DNA from: Chlamydomonas sphaeroides
Taxonomy: Eukaryota; Chlorophyta; Chlorophyceae; Chlamydomonadales; Chlamydomonadaceae
Direction of reading: 5' to 3'
Length of the DNA: 32,291 nt
Assembly: GCA_001662425.1 (NCBI GenBank)
Contig: BDDC01001153.1
Location: forward strand, 1-32,291
The position numbers and the translations under genes were made by a program. Shown here in pieces: positions 20,754-30,767 of this stretch. The notes beneath the pieces are model-generated. The model was given only the letters and a program-made list of their open reading frames with translations. It was not told the DNA's origin and did not search any database. The first letter of the stretch is position 1; each line of letters opens with the position of its first letter.

Positions 20754-21846
20754 CTGCAGCCAGAGCGCTGTGCGGTAGAACGGCTGCGGGCGGGGGCACG
20801 CCAGCGGGCGCGAGCAGGCAGGGGCGGCATTGGTGTCATGGGCGTGCTGGGCTGGGGCCAGGGCGAGACGGCGCGAATGTCATAACATGCCAGGAAGGCG
20901 AGATGCATACGCTCAGGTGTAGAGGGTGTAAGGGCAGTTGTGCGACGCGGGCGGTCGCTGAACCCGGGGGGTCCCAGCGGGGTGGCCCGCGTAATTTGCC
21001 GAAAACCTCAAAGACTTGCCGCGAGCACGTCGCCTAGCCTCGGCGCCAGGGTCCATGGCATGTACCGTTTCGTTCACATAGAACCGCGCAACAAGCGAGG
21101 TGGCAGCGATGGCTGAATGCCTTCAGAGAACGCAGCCATCTTATAACGAGTGGACTTCTTTGCACGCTCGCTCGTCGCGATATATTGCAATTACATGAGC
21201 GAGGACGTGTGGGCAGAGGTTTGGCAGCATTGAGCACGAGGCATGCAGTAACCCGCCCACGCCCGCACCGACCCAACCGTCGTCCCTGCTCTCCTGTTCC
21301 TGCGCTCTTTCCGATCTGCCCCTTGTCAGCGGCCCTTTTCCCGATCTGAAGGCACACGCGATTGCCTTCATCCTAATTACAAACTGCGCAACGCAACACA
21401 TGTCGACACCGGTCAACACGGCTGACACGGCCCTGCGCGGTGCCCGCCAACACGCCTACCCGGCCCACCCTCGACCTCCAACTCCTGCCACGCTTCCCCC
21501 GCCGCTACATACCTCGCTCTGCTGCTCAACGCCTCCCGCCCCTACAGCAGAGGGTAGGAAGGAATGGCGTGGCCGGCAATGCCTAGCCCTCGCCACAGCC
21601 ATCCCGGTCGCCCGCGCCGACTTGCCAATGCAATCCCGCTCGTCAGGTTCACCACGCAGAGCCGCCACAGCACCCTCGGTTGCCGGCCGCAGTCGGCCAG
21701 GGAAATCCAGCAGTGCCACAGCAGCACTCCCAGTCGCCTCCTGCACTCTGCTAGAGCTATGCCGGTGTGCAAACAGCGCAGCAGCCGACGGCCGCACGGC
21801 CCCCGACAGGACCCCACAGCACTCCCGACCGGCTCCCACGCTACTC
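20754..21846. other. Intergenic between paralogues B and C
   Basis: No gene is supported. The interval should hold the promoter and first exon of paralogue B and the 3' untranslated region of paralogue C. TTACA (the reverse complement of the green-algal TGTAA poly(A) signal) occurs at 21377-21381 and 21191-21195, about 470 and 650 nt beyond the paralogue C stop, so either could end its transcript. Confidence 0.4.
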
Positions 21847-22627
21847 CTACAGCGACGAGAAGTGGCCCCACGGGTCCGCCAGCGCGTGCCGCAGTTGCGT
21901 GTTGCTGATGGGCGAGCTACTGACGCCGCCGTATCTCAGGCAGCCATCGTCGCCCAGGTCGGGCCGTGCGGCGTCCGCCGTCGTCACCTTGAGCATGCCG
22001 TCGTACATGTGCTTGTTCAGGCCCTTGGCATGGATCTTGAGCTGCGCCAGCTGCAGGGTGTGGCGGGGGCGGTCGGCATGAAAGATGCGGATGTCGGGCG
22101 TGCCGCTCACGCGCTCGGCCCTGGGGGAGGTCCGGGCGGATCGGGCGCTTTTCGTATTTTTGGGCAAGACAGGCAGCGTGGGAGCACCGCAGATGCCGTG
22201 CGTTTGGGCAGAGGCGTGCGCTGCAATAGCTCCCTGTCCGATGCGCCCGGCCGCCAACGCACCTGTACGGCGAGCCCTGGCGCGCCGCGTTCAGGTTGTA
22301 GGACGCCTCCACGTGCACCTCGAACACGTGGCCTAAAGGGGCATGGTCCGTGTAGTCAGCGGCGTTCACCGCGCGGATGTCCTCCACGGCCGCCACCGCT
22401 CGCGCCACGAGCGGGCCCTTATCGACGACGGAGGTGGGATGGCGGGGCACGCAATCCCAGGTGGGATCGTACATGTTGCCGCCCTCGAGCCGGGTGGAGG
22501 CGACTACAACATGCCGGCAAGCTGTGAGGCCGCAGCGAGAGCGGCCCGTGCGCGAGGCGCCAGTGGGCGCGACGGCGGTGGCGCGGTGCGACGGCTGGCG
22601 GAGGAGGCGGGGGAGGCTGGCAAGCAT
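21847..22627 (-). CDS. Unrecognised tandem family, paralogue C (apparently complete)
   Basis: Two exons, 22627-22263 and 22120-21847, give 212 residues from an ATG, with the family intron (142 nt) in the conserved position and phase. The first ~45 residues are rich in Arg, Ser and Ala (MLASLPRLLRQPSHR), suggesting an organelle transit peptide, though that is inference. Family blocks: PTWDCVPRHP, GHVFEVHVEASYNL, RQGSPYRAER, DIRIFHADRPRHTLQLAQLK, MYDGMLKVTTADAARPD, LRYGGVSSSPISN and a truncated end DPWGHFSSL. The Glu before AQLK in A and B is Leu here. The C-terminal helix seen in A and B is missing because of an early stop. This is the most divergent copy. Confidence 0.75.
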
Positions 22628-23002
22628 GATGCTTGTGTGTTTATTTCAGCGTGGGGGATGCGCTGGAGGCTGGCGAGAGAGGTGCAGAGCGGCAGCTTTG
22701 AGTCCCGGCATGTGCCGTGAAGGGCCCGGCGGCCGTGGTCTCAACTGCTGTGTCGAGTCATTCGGCGCGTGGAGCCTGCTGGCGTGAATGCCTGGCGGCC
22801 GCGGCTTTCCCGCCTCTACTACCCAGGAAGCGCACTCTCAGCGCAAAGCACACGGCACCACGGCAAGGTTTATTCGGACAACCGGGGAGCGGCTGTCGGA
22901 GAGAGCGGTGCCTGGCCGCTTGCGTTACGTTCAAGTGTTCCAACACCGCGGAACGTACGTAGCGTTGCTGGCACGTGCATGCGGCTGTTGGGCAGAGTGC
23001 AG
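22628..23002. other. Intergenic, upstream of paralogue C
   Basis: Probable promoter and 5' flank of paralogue C (minus strand). No clear TATA box was found on the minus strand and no gene is recognised. Confidence 0.3.
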
Positions 23003-23184
23003 TCCTGCCGTGGAGGCAGTTCGGGCGGCAAAGTCCGGCCCGTCGGGTGAGGGCACGGAGGTCGGTGTGCCCGAGACCCCTTAAATAGTTCCAGCTACAA
23101 CCGCATAATGACTGGCGATGTGCGTCTGGTCTGGGTGGCCTCTTTTTGGGGCGAGCCATGCACCCCTGCGCAGCTGGGGAGGTT
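23003..23184 (+). repeat. Dispersed repeat, copy 2
   Basis: Homologous to 2150-2345 in the same orientation, about 20.8 kb away. The match begins sharply at TCCTGCCGTGGAGGC and ends at GCGCAGCTGGGGAGGTT; sequence outside is unrelated. This copy is about 14 bp shorter because of small deletions, mainly around the GCGTCTGGTCTGGG block. Sharp ends argue for a transposed or duplicated unit rather than chance composition. Confidence 0.8.
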
Positions 23185-23943
23185 AATCGCAACCCCCAAC
23201 GCCCGCAGTGCAACATTCTGTCCTGCCGCCAGCCCCCAGCGACCCGTCCATCTCGCTACGCCTCGCTTGTTGCTACTGGGGGGCAGGCTAGACAGCATAC
23301 TTTGGGGGACGAGCAAGCAACGTGTGACGATGGGAGCGGCCAGCGGGCCAAGGGCTCGCATGCAGAGCAGCTCGGTGGGGAAGGCTGGCTGGAACGCCTC
23401 CTGATGCGAGCACGCTGATGCTGGGCGCAACTCGAGGCCCGTGCCGCCGCCAGGGCTGCAGGTTGAGGTGCGCCACTGCAATAGCATGGTGGGACCTAGG
23501 AAGGGAAGAGCCGTTTCCCTGGCTTGGCCGGAGGCGGGAGTAGGCGGGGGGGGGGAAGTCCGTGCCGCCGTCGCTGCACTCGACGCAGCACGCCGCAGCA
23601 GACCCAGGGGTCAGTCATTTAGCGACAGCTGCATTTGCTCCACAGCTCAGCTTCCATGCCAGGCGGTGACTAGATCCATAACGCACCAGGTATGATGCAG
23701 AGAACCTGGACTGGCAGCTGGGGGTTCGCTCGCTCGGGCGTGTCAGGGAACAAGGTTTGGTCGCTCGCACCTTGTTGCTTTAAGCATTGTGTAGACGCCA
23801 CCACACGGCAAACTGAACCCTACATAAGATAAACACGCGTCCGCGCTATTGGCCACTCCAAGAAAGCTGCTTGCAGGGCCGCTTGCACGCAAACACAGCG
23901 GGAAGCAAGAATCGCTAGCACGCAAGGAACTTGAACTGCCATA
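23185..23943. promoter_or_regulatory. 5' flank of the HACD gene
   Basis: No coding gene is recognised. The final ~200 bp are less GC-rich. ACATAAGATAAACA at about 23822-23835 is a weak TATA-like word, roughly 150 bp upstream of the chosen HACD start at 23981, and is the best promoter candidate. A G-run (GCGGGGGGGGG) occurs near 23546. Confidence 0.35.
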
Positions 23944-24069
23944 ATGGTGCGACGGTCCTGCTATCGCTCGCCAGCACCCTATGCCGATCTCCCCCTCGCG
24001 CGCATTCGCGGCTGGGCCGAACGCCGCCCCGTTCCCGCCGCAGGGGAACCCCTACCTGATCCTCTATAA
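23944..24069 (+). other. Upstream ORF overlapping the HACD start
   Basis: ATG at 23944 opens a 41-codon frame ending in TAA at 24067-24069. It is out of frame with, and overlaps, the HACD start at 23981. If it lies in the mRNA leader, scanning ribosomes would meet it first, which could lower HACD translation. Alternatively transcription may begin between 23944 and 23981. The peptide (MVRRSCYRSPAP...) has no recognised domain. Confidence 0.45.
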
Positions 24070-25820
24070 CGCCGCGCTGGTGCTAGGATGGTGAGGACCT
24101 AGACCACAACGCTCCCCGCACCCGACATGGCCGGCATACCTTGCCGGTCCGAGCAACCCGGCGCGCCCTGACGCCCCGCCCAATCCCTCCTCACTCTCCC
24201 CAGGGGCTACTGTCTGTACCTGACTGTCGACACTATGCTGCTCAAGGGCGGCACCACTTCAGACCTGTGGAAGGCGAGCCCGACGAGTGTCGCGGGGGAA
24301 CCCCTTCTGAAGGCGTACGAGGCCGCCCATGCAAGCGCCCGAGTGAGCCGCTGCTGGCAGCCCTTTAGCACCTCTCTCCTCGCCTCGCCATCCCCACAGG
24401 TTGTTGAGCTGCCGCTTAAGGTGTCGCAAACCGCGGCGCTGCTGGAGGTGGTGCATAGCGCAGTGGGGCTGGTGCGCTCGCCCGTCATGATCACGGGTGA
24501 GGGCGCCACAGGGAGCGGCAGCGAGCACTGCGCGCTGGGTCCAGAGCTGCGCCGAAGGGAACAAGAGTTCACGCTGGCTGTCTCGGGAGAGCAGCCGACG
24601 CAGCGCCTAGGCTCCCCTAGCCGCCCTCTGTCCCTCCCACCTCGGAGCTCACCGCTGTGCCCTGCCCCACCCTCCCGCCGCCTCCATCCCACCTCATGCC
24701 CACCGCAGCCATGCAAGTGGCCAGCCGCATCTGGGTGGTGTGGGGCATCATCAACCTGGCGCCGCAGCCCGCCACCTCGGGCTCGGTGCCCTTCTTCGGC
24801 GGCATGGAGGTGGCGGGGGTGCCGCTGGTGCTCAACCTGGCCACGCTGCTGGCCGCCTGGTCCATCACCGAGGTGGTGCGGTACACCTTTTTCGCGATCA
24901 AGGTGCGTGGCGGCCCCAGGATCAAGGGCCAGCCCGCGCAGGGGACTGGAGGGAAGGGGAGCGCGGCAGCAGCGCCGACCCGCCGGCGATGCTATCCTTG
25001 CCTGACCTGGGAACCGCACCGACCGAGCAGCACAGGCGGTGGGGGCGGCTGGCCGGGTACGGTACATGTGAGGGAGTCGGCGCAGGAGGCCCGGGGCTGG
25101 CCGCTTGCCAGGACAACCCACCGCCCCTCCTGCGCCCACACTCGCCCACTCACGCCCGGCCAGGAGCTGGCGGGCTCCGTACCGTACCCGCTGCTGTGGC
25201 TGCGCTACACCACCTTCCTGCCGCTGTACCCCATTGGCGTGGCCAGCGAGCTGTCCATGGTGCGCCTGGCGCTGCCCGCCATCTGGGCGGCGCGGCCCTG
25301 GGCGGTGGACATGCCCAACGCCCTCAACTTTGCGTTCGACTACCGGCTGCTGTGTCTGGTGGTGGTGGCGCTCTACGTGCCGGGTGAGCGCGGCGGAGAG
25401 CTGGCGAGGGGCGGGAAGGGGGCGAGGACAGGGATGGAGCACGGTAGGGATGGGGATTGAGAGAGGGTGGGGTGGGCGTGGCAGTCGGCCTCGTGGTGGC
25501 GGCCTTGCGGTGGGACACGGACATGGGCAACGGGGCGGGGCAAGGCGGGGAGGATAGGGAGGGGCCTAGGTTGGGTTTGGTTGGGCGGTCCAGACATGAA
25601 TGGCGGTCCAGACGCGAAGGCTGGGCGGGGCCGGTTAGTACCGGTGCTTCAATTCAGGCGGGCAAGAGCCCTCAGCGCCCGCCTCCCGGCCTGTCCCATA
25701 TATGTGTACCTGCTTGCAGGGTTGCCGCAGCTCTACTTGTACATGCTGGCGCAGCGGAAAAAGGTGCTGGCGGCCCCTGGCAGCAGCGGCTCCAGCAGCG
25801 GCAAGGCCAAGAGCAGCTGA
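23981..25820 (+). CDS. HACD: Very-long-chain (3R)-3-hydroxyacyl-CoA dehydratase (PHS1/PAS2/HACD family)
   Basis: This ER-membrane enzyme carries out the third step of very-long-chain fatty acid elongation, dehydrating 3-hydroxyacyl-CoA to trans-2-enoyl-CoA. Six exons (23981-24090, 24204-24273, 24400-24496, 24709-24902, 25164-25383, 25720-25820) join in phase to a complete 263-residue protein, normal family length. Blocks in order: YLILYNAALVLGWGYCLYL (TM1), LPLKVSQTAALLEVVHSAVG, MQVASRIWVVWG, WSITEVVRYTFFAIK, LRYTTFLPLYPIGVASEL, and LPQLYLYMLAQRKK near the end. The YPIGVASE block carries the Tyr (~179) and Glu (~186), seven apart, that are catalytic in yeast Phs1. The intron after 24273 appears to use a GC donor (AAG|GCGAGC), because only that join restores W-x-V-E-x-PLK. 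A TGTAA lies ~176 nt past the stop. Confidence 0.92.
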
Positions 25821-26828
25821 GCCGGCGCGAATATCGGCTGGGGAGCGGCAGCTGTGCAGGAGCAGGGCATTGTGAGGCTGTTGGAGGTTGGGGCCAAACG
25901 ACATCGGGGATGGCCGGTGACGCCCAAGGGGGTTGTTGAGTGTCTGCGTGTGTTGGGAGAAAGCGGTGCTGCAGCCTGCTTGCGGAGGAAGCTCGTGTAA
26001 CATACTGTGTCGGCCCCACGTCGCCGCCCTTTCGCGCACGGCCGCTGCGCGGGGCCGGGCAGCACAGCAGCGCCCATGGCAGCATCGCGCCTGCAACCCA
26101 CCGCGCATCAGACCATGCGTCCACTCGCAGCAGTGCCTTATACCGTATGCCGTAACCTCATCCAGCCCACCGGCTCGCCCACAGTAGCCAGTAGTGCCCT
26201 GCGCAGCGCCCCCAGCCAAGCTCACAGCTGGTCTCTGGTTCCTGTGGTGAGTCATACTGCCCCCTTGCACCCAGCCGCCCGAGCCGTACGGCGCCCTGCG
26301 GCGCAGCCTCGGCCCCCTGCGCCCTGCCCGATGTCGTTGCAACCCCGCCCCCCCGGCTGCCATGACGTGTCTTCGAGCGCAGTGCCTACAGTGCGCATGC
26401 CCCCCAGCCCCAGCCCCAGCCACGCAAGTCTCACGAGCGCCTAACCTGGCCGTCCCCAACGCCACCCACGCTGCCCTACCTGCGACCTGCTGCACAACAG
26501 CTACACACTCACACCGCTACATGATGTGCCGTACTATCGTACTGGCGTACCGTACTGCTTACCCGCCCGCACATCCAAGGGATGGCTTGTCGCCCAAGGC
26601 ACCCGGCGCACGCAACCAAGCCCACGCGGCCTGGCTCCGCCTGGCAGCCCACCCGAGCCGCCAGCCCGTCACGCTCAGGTCGGCTCATCCCCTGCATCAA
26701 GACCTACCAGCGAGGCCGCCCAGCCCCTGCAGCTGCATAGACCGCCCCACGCCACCCGTCCACTCTGCATGCTGCCCTCCCACACCGCACACCGGCGGCC
26801 TGGCCGCACCGGCGGCTGCCACCGGCCC
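25821..26828. other. Convergent 3' region between HACD and the RPxSA-protein gene
   Basis: The interval holds the 3' untranslated regions of two genes transcribed towards each other. The left part ends with the HACD poly(A) signal at 25996. The remaining ~800 bp have C-rich open frames on both strands but no domain or consistent splice structure. No TTACA was seen for the minus-strand gene. Confidence 0.4.
25996..26000 (+). terminator. TGTAA poly(A) signal of HACD
   Basis: TGTAA is the usual near-upstream polyadenylation signal in chlamydomonadalean green algae. It lies about 176 nt after the HACD stop codon, within the usual 3' UTR range. Confidence 0.6.
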
Positions 26829-29800
26829 TCAGTCCAGCCCCACCGCCGAGGCGAGGAACATGTCTATCGGCCCCGGGTGCAGCTCCGGGTCGTGGATGAT
26901 GCCAGTGGCCGACCGCTGCAGTCCCGCTCTAAGCGCAATGGCCTCGGGCGCAGGCCGCCCCGCCCAGTGACCCGCGCTTGGAGGCCGCACGCGCCGGCTG
27001 GGCGCCGAGCTCGGCCGCGGCTTGGCGCCGCCGCCGTCGGCGCCGCCGCCGCCGGTCGCGGCACCGTGGCGATTCATGACAGCGACGGCGGCGGCGGCCT
27101 CCTCGGCCGTCATCCCGGCGGAGCGCTTGCGCTGGCCCGTCGCGGTGGCGGCGGCGCCGCCGCTGCGGCCAAGCGCGGCGGCGCCGCCGGGCGCGTTGAC
27201 GGCGGCGGCGGCGGCCGCCGCCTCCTCGGCCTCCTCCTGCGTCGACACCGTGTACTGCCTGGCTAGGCCGTCCAGGATCCGTTCCTGCAGTACGGTACGG
27301 GCGTCGGTTCCAGGAAATGACGTAGACGGGGTGGCCCATGGGTCGCTCGGCTCTGGCGAGGACGCGCCGAAGGCGCGGTAGCTGGGGCCGGCTGAGACGC
27401 TGGCGGACGCCGGGCGCGCGCTGCTCGGCCGCTGGTTTGGATTCCGGATCTTGTGGTTGGTCTTGGCCGTGTTTAAGGCGCTGCCCGGCCGTGTTTGCTG
27501 CCAGCGCCGGGACTCGGGATCCAGCGGTGTGTATACGACGCGGCCGCCGGCGTACGGATCCGCGGGGTTGGCGGCGCCGCTGGCAGCGGAAGCAGACCCG
27601 TGGCGCATCAGCGGCGGCCGCGGCGGCGAGCTCCTAGGCCCCGGCGACGACGGCCGCTGTGGGCGTGGTTGCGCCCAGGGGCTGTTGGCGGCGGCGGCCG
27701 CAAAGGACGAGGCCAGGCGGGCCGCGTTGGCGGCACTGGCCGCAGCCGACGGCGCGGCGGCGGACGCCGACGCGGGCCGCGCCGGCTTCGAGGCGTAGGC
27801 CGAGGCCGAGGCAGCGTAGGGCGAGGAGGCAAACTCGTTTGACTTTCGTGGCGCGCGAGGCGGGAGGCCCCCCGGGGACCCCGCAGAGCCCGTCGGCGCG
27901 GCCTGCGCGGGCGCCGCGCCCCTGCTCGGCGCTGCAGCGGCGGCGGGCGCCGAGGAGCTGGGCTTGCGCAGCGACGACGCGTGGCCGCCGCCGGCGCTGC
28001 CAGCGGCGGAGCCGGGCCGGCTGGCGGACGCCATCCTGCGCTGCCGCTCCTCCTGCGCGCCCTCCTCCTCGTGCGGCTCCACCACCATGACCGAGTGGCG
28101 CTGCCGCCCGGGTGACGTGGCGTTGGCAGCTCCAGCTGCCGCCGCCGCGCCCCGGCCCGCGGCCGAACCGCGGCCGCCGCCCCGCTTGACGGCGGGGCCC
28201 GCTGCAGCTGGCGCGGCGGCGTCGGTGTCCGCCACCGCCACCGCCGCCGCCAGCGCCATGGCGCCTACGGAGCCGTCGGCGGGGTGGGCCTCGCTTGTGC
28301 TGCTAGACCGGACAATCATGCGGATGGGCCCGCCCGGCGCCGCCGGCGCCTTGGGCGGCGGCGGCGGTGGCGGTGGCGCCGCCGCCGCCATCGCCGCCGC
28401 CGCCAGCCGCTGCGACTTTGCGCGGTACGCCGCCAGCAGGTCGGTCTCCTGTGCGGCAGGCCACGGCACGGCATACGGCACACGTGTCAGCCTGTTGCGC
28501 GTTGCGGAATGCAGGCCACGGGACAAGCCCTGGCGTCGCCCTCCGCAACCCACTCTCATCCACCAGGCACCACCTCACCTCGACCCTCGCCACCGGCACG
28601 TCCCGCCACTTGTCCCCGGAGCGAGACAAGTCGTCCGCGCCTCCCCCACTGCTGCCGCCCCGGTCCATGCCGCTCCCCGGCGCCCCCAGCAGCGCGCCCA
28701 TGCTCATGTAGCGCCGCAGCGAGGCCGAGGCGGGGCGCCGCGGCTTGACTGCGTCGTACTCGTGCCGGGCCTCCATGATGGCCTGAGGGGGTGGGGTGAG
28801 GGAAGGGACACGAGCGGGGACGTGAAAGGGCGGGGGAGCGGGAGTGTGGGCATGCCCGAGGGCGTGTGGGCTCAGCGCCCCGCTCTGTCCCGCCCTGCAC
28901 TGTGCTTGTGGCCCACACAGACTATGCTCCCGCCACCCCACAGCCACGGCTCCCGCCACCCCAGGGTTAGGGCTCCCACCCCACAGCAGCCACGGCTCCC
29001 GCCAACAAGTGCCTCGACATGCTCCCAACCAAGCCCGTGGTGCGGCGAGCCGTCTTCAGCGCTCCCGTCCCCTTCACCCCTCGCCGCCCTCCCCGCCTTC
29101 CCCACCCCGCCCCTCCCTCCGTACCTGCGACTGCGTGACGAAGGCGCCCCGGCCCACGCCCTCCAGCCGCTCCACCTTGGCCGGCACGTACGTGAGCATG
29201 CCCTCCCCCAGCTCCGCCCGGAGCGGGTCGGGCTTGGGCGCCTTGGGCCGCCGCGGCGGTGAGCCGCCCCAGCGTCCAGCGCCGCTCTTCTTGCGCCGCT
29301 GCGCACCCGAGGGGTCCAGCAGCGCGTCCGTGACGTCGGTGGCGCGGAAGAAGGGCGTGGGGCCCATGGAGCTGATGGCGCCGGATGCGCGCTCCGCGCG
29401 GCGCGCGGCGGCGGCGGCGGCGTTGCCGGGGCCGCCGCCGGAGGCGGGGCCGGCGGCGGCGTGGGCGGTGGCGTGGGCGGGTGTCTCGTACTCGCGTCGC
29501 TCGCCATCGATGACCACGCGGCTGGTGCCGCGCACCACCTCGCCTTGCGCCGTGAGCTGCGGCGGCACCACCAGGGCCTTGACCTGGGCGGGGAGGGAGA
29601 CGGGAGAGGGGTTGAGACAGTGTGTGTGGGGGGCTGGAGCGGGGAGGTTGGGCGGGCAGCTGCACAACGGCGGCAGGGCTTGGGACTGCAGCAGCTGGGG
29701 AGGCAGAATGCGCGTGGGAGGAACAACTGCAGGACTCTGGACGACTGTTCAAAACAGCATGGGAGGAGCAGCTGCGGGGCTCTAACCTGGTCGCGGCCTC

Positions 29801-30270
29801 CCTTGACCTTGGCGCCCCCGCCTGCCAGCTCGGTGAGCTTGGCCATGTCTATGGTGGGGCCCTCCAGCTCTCGCAGCGCGTGCGGGTCCCCCAGCGCCGC
29901 TTTCTGCTCCAGCATCTTGCGCCGGATCTTTATTTCCATGGCTTCCAGCTTGGCCTGGGGAAACGGGGAGGAAAGAGGAGAAAGGGCACGGGTACGTGGG
30001 TGCGGGGAAGGGGAGGGCACGGGGTTGATTGCCCCCGCCCCCGTGCCTAGACAGTGACCGCTCATAGGATAGCGTGAGGGAACCTAACGCGAGGACCTAG
30101 GTGCCTACCTGGCGCAGGACATCAGGTGCCGCGTAGCTGAACACAACGGCGCGGCCGCTGGCGTTGTTGCCATCCGTGGGGGTGGGGCCGTAGAACTCAT
30201 CCCGCGCGAGGTGCACAGGATTGGTGTTGATGAAGCGCCGCGACGTAGTCGGCGATGCGTTTGTTGACAT
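26829..30270 (-). CDS. Uncharacterised low-complexity protein with RPxSA motifs, possibly cilia-associated
   Basis: Five exons (30270-30109, 29954-29787, 29583-29125, 28782-28579, 28448-26829) all join at phase 0 into a complete 870-residue protein beginning MSTNASPTTSRRFINTNPVH. Residues ~1-260 are the most ordered part: RDEFYGPTPTDG, a charged helix (KLEAMEIKIRRKMLEQKAAL), KALVVPPQLTAQGEVVRG, and PTPFFRATDVTDALLDPSG. The C-terminal ~600 residues are Ala/Ser/Pro-rich and disordered, with a poly-Pro tract and repeated RP[AS]SA-type motifs (RPASASLRR, RPSSARPASAS, KPRPSSAPSRR, RPPSAG). The end, HPGPIDMFLASAVGLD, is less biased. RPxSA-type repeats recur in green-algal flagella-associated proteins, so a ciliary role is a guess from composition. 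I recognise no named family. It shares a divergent promoter with the bromodomain gene. Confidence 0.75.
28922..29005. repeat. CCACGGCTCCCGCCACCCCA-type repeat in an intron
   Basis: About four imperfect copies of GGCTCCCGCCACCCCA(CAG) run in series within the intron between exons 29583-29125 and 28782-28579 of the RPxSA-protein gene. The unit contains no preserved splice signal and appears to be simple local amplification. Confidence 0.55.
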
Positions 30271-30767
30271 GCTCGCTGGCCGCTGGGCGCCAGCTCTGAC
30301 GCTAAGACTGGCGACGACCCTTCACAGTTGCATGTCCCTACCCGCCGCGAGGTAACCCTCGCCCTAATTGTGTGTTGCGTGCTAGGGTATGCATTTTAAA
30401 CATGTGGCCAAAGCACCAAGTGTTGACGACGTGCAGAGGTGGGCCCGCGGCTCTTGCAAAACGGCTTATTTTCAGTCGTGTTCTTGTTGATACAAAGCAG
30501 AAGTAGGTAAAATAAGACTAGCACATGTCGCCAGGGGGCTCTCTTCAATGTATAAAGGTTTTCGGCAAACCGCATGGGCCGCTCTAGTTGGCCGCAACGC
30601 TCGCAAATTCACCACCCACCAAGCTCACTCATACACACGACCTACTGCACACCGCGCGCGCCACAATTTCCTGCCCCGCCTTAGCTTCCCTTCCCGCGTT
30701 GACGAGCCGATCGACCGAATGCCTGCATAGCGCGCTCGGACGCCCGTTGTGGCCTAGGCACACAAGC
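30271..30767. promoter_or_regulatory. Divergent promoter region
   Basis: This 497 bp gap separates divergent start codons at 30270 (minus, RPxSA protein) and 30768 (plus, bromodomain protein). A good TATA box for the plus gene, TATAAAGG, lies at 30551-30558, implying a start near 30580-30590 and a leader of ~180 nt. For the minus gene, only a weak TTTAAAATG (30393-30401 read in reverse) was found. An ATG at 30548 lies upstream of the predicted transcription start and should not be used. An out-of-frame ATG at 30588 may fall at the edge of the leader. Confidence 0.55.
30551..30558 (+). promoter_or_regulatory. TATA box of the bromodomain gene
   Basis: TATAAAGG is a near-consensus TATA element in a locally AT-rich stretch, 210 bp upstream of the plus-strand ATG at 30768 and within the only intergenic space available for its promoter. 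Confidence 0.55.

Noticed and set aside
21400..22527. 375-codon plus-strand frame
   Set aside because: It is antisense to paralogue C and its 3' flank, has no domain, and loses to a minus-strand model with a conserved intron and motifs.
27964..29262. 432-codon plus-strand frame
   Set aside because: It lies antisense to exons and introns of the phase-consistent RPxSA-protein gene, crosses their splice sites, and has only Arg/Pro/Ala-rich shadow composition.
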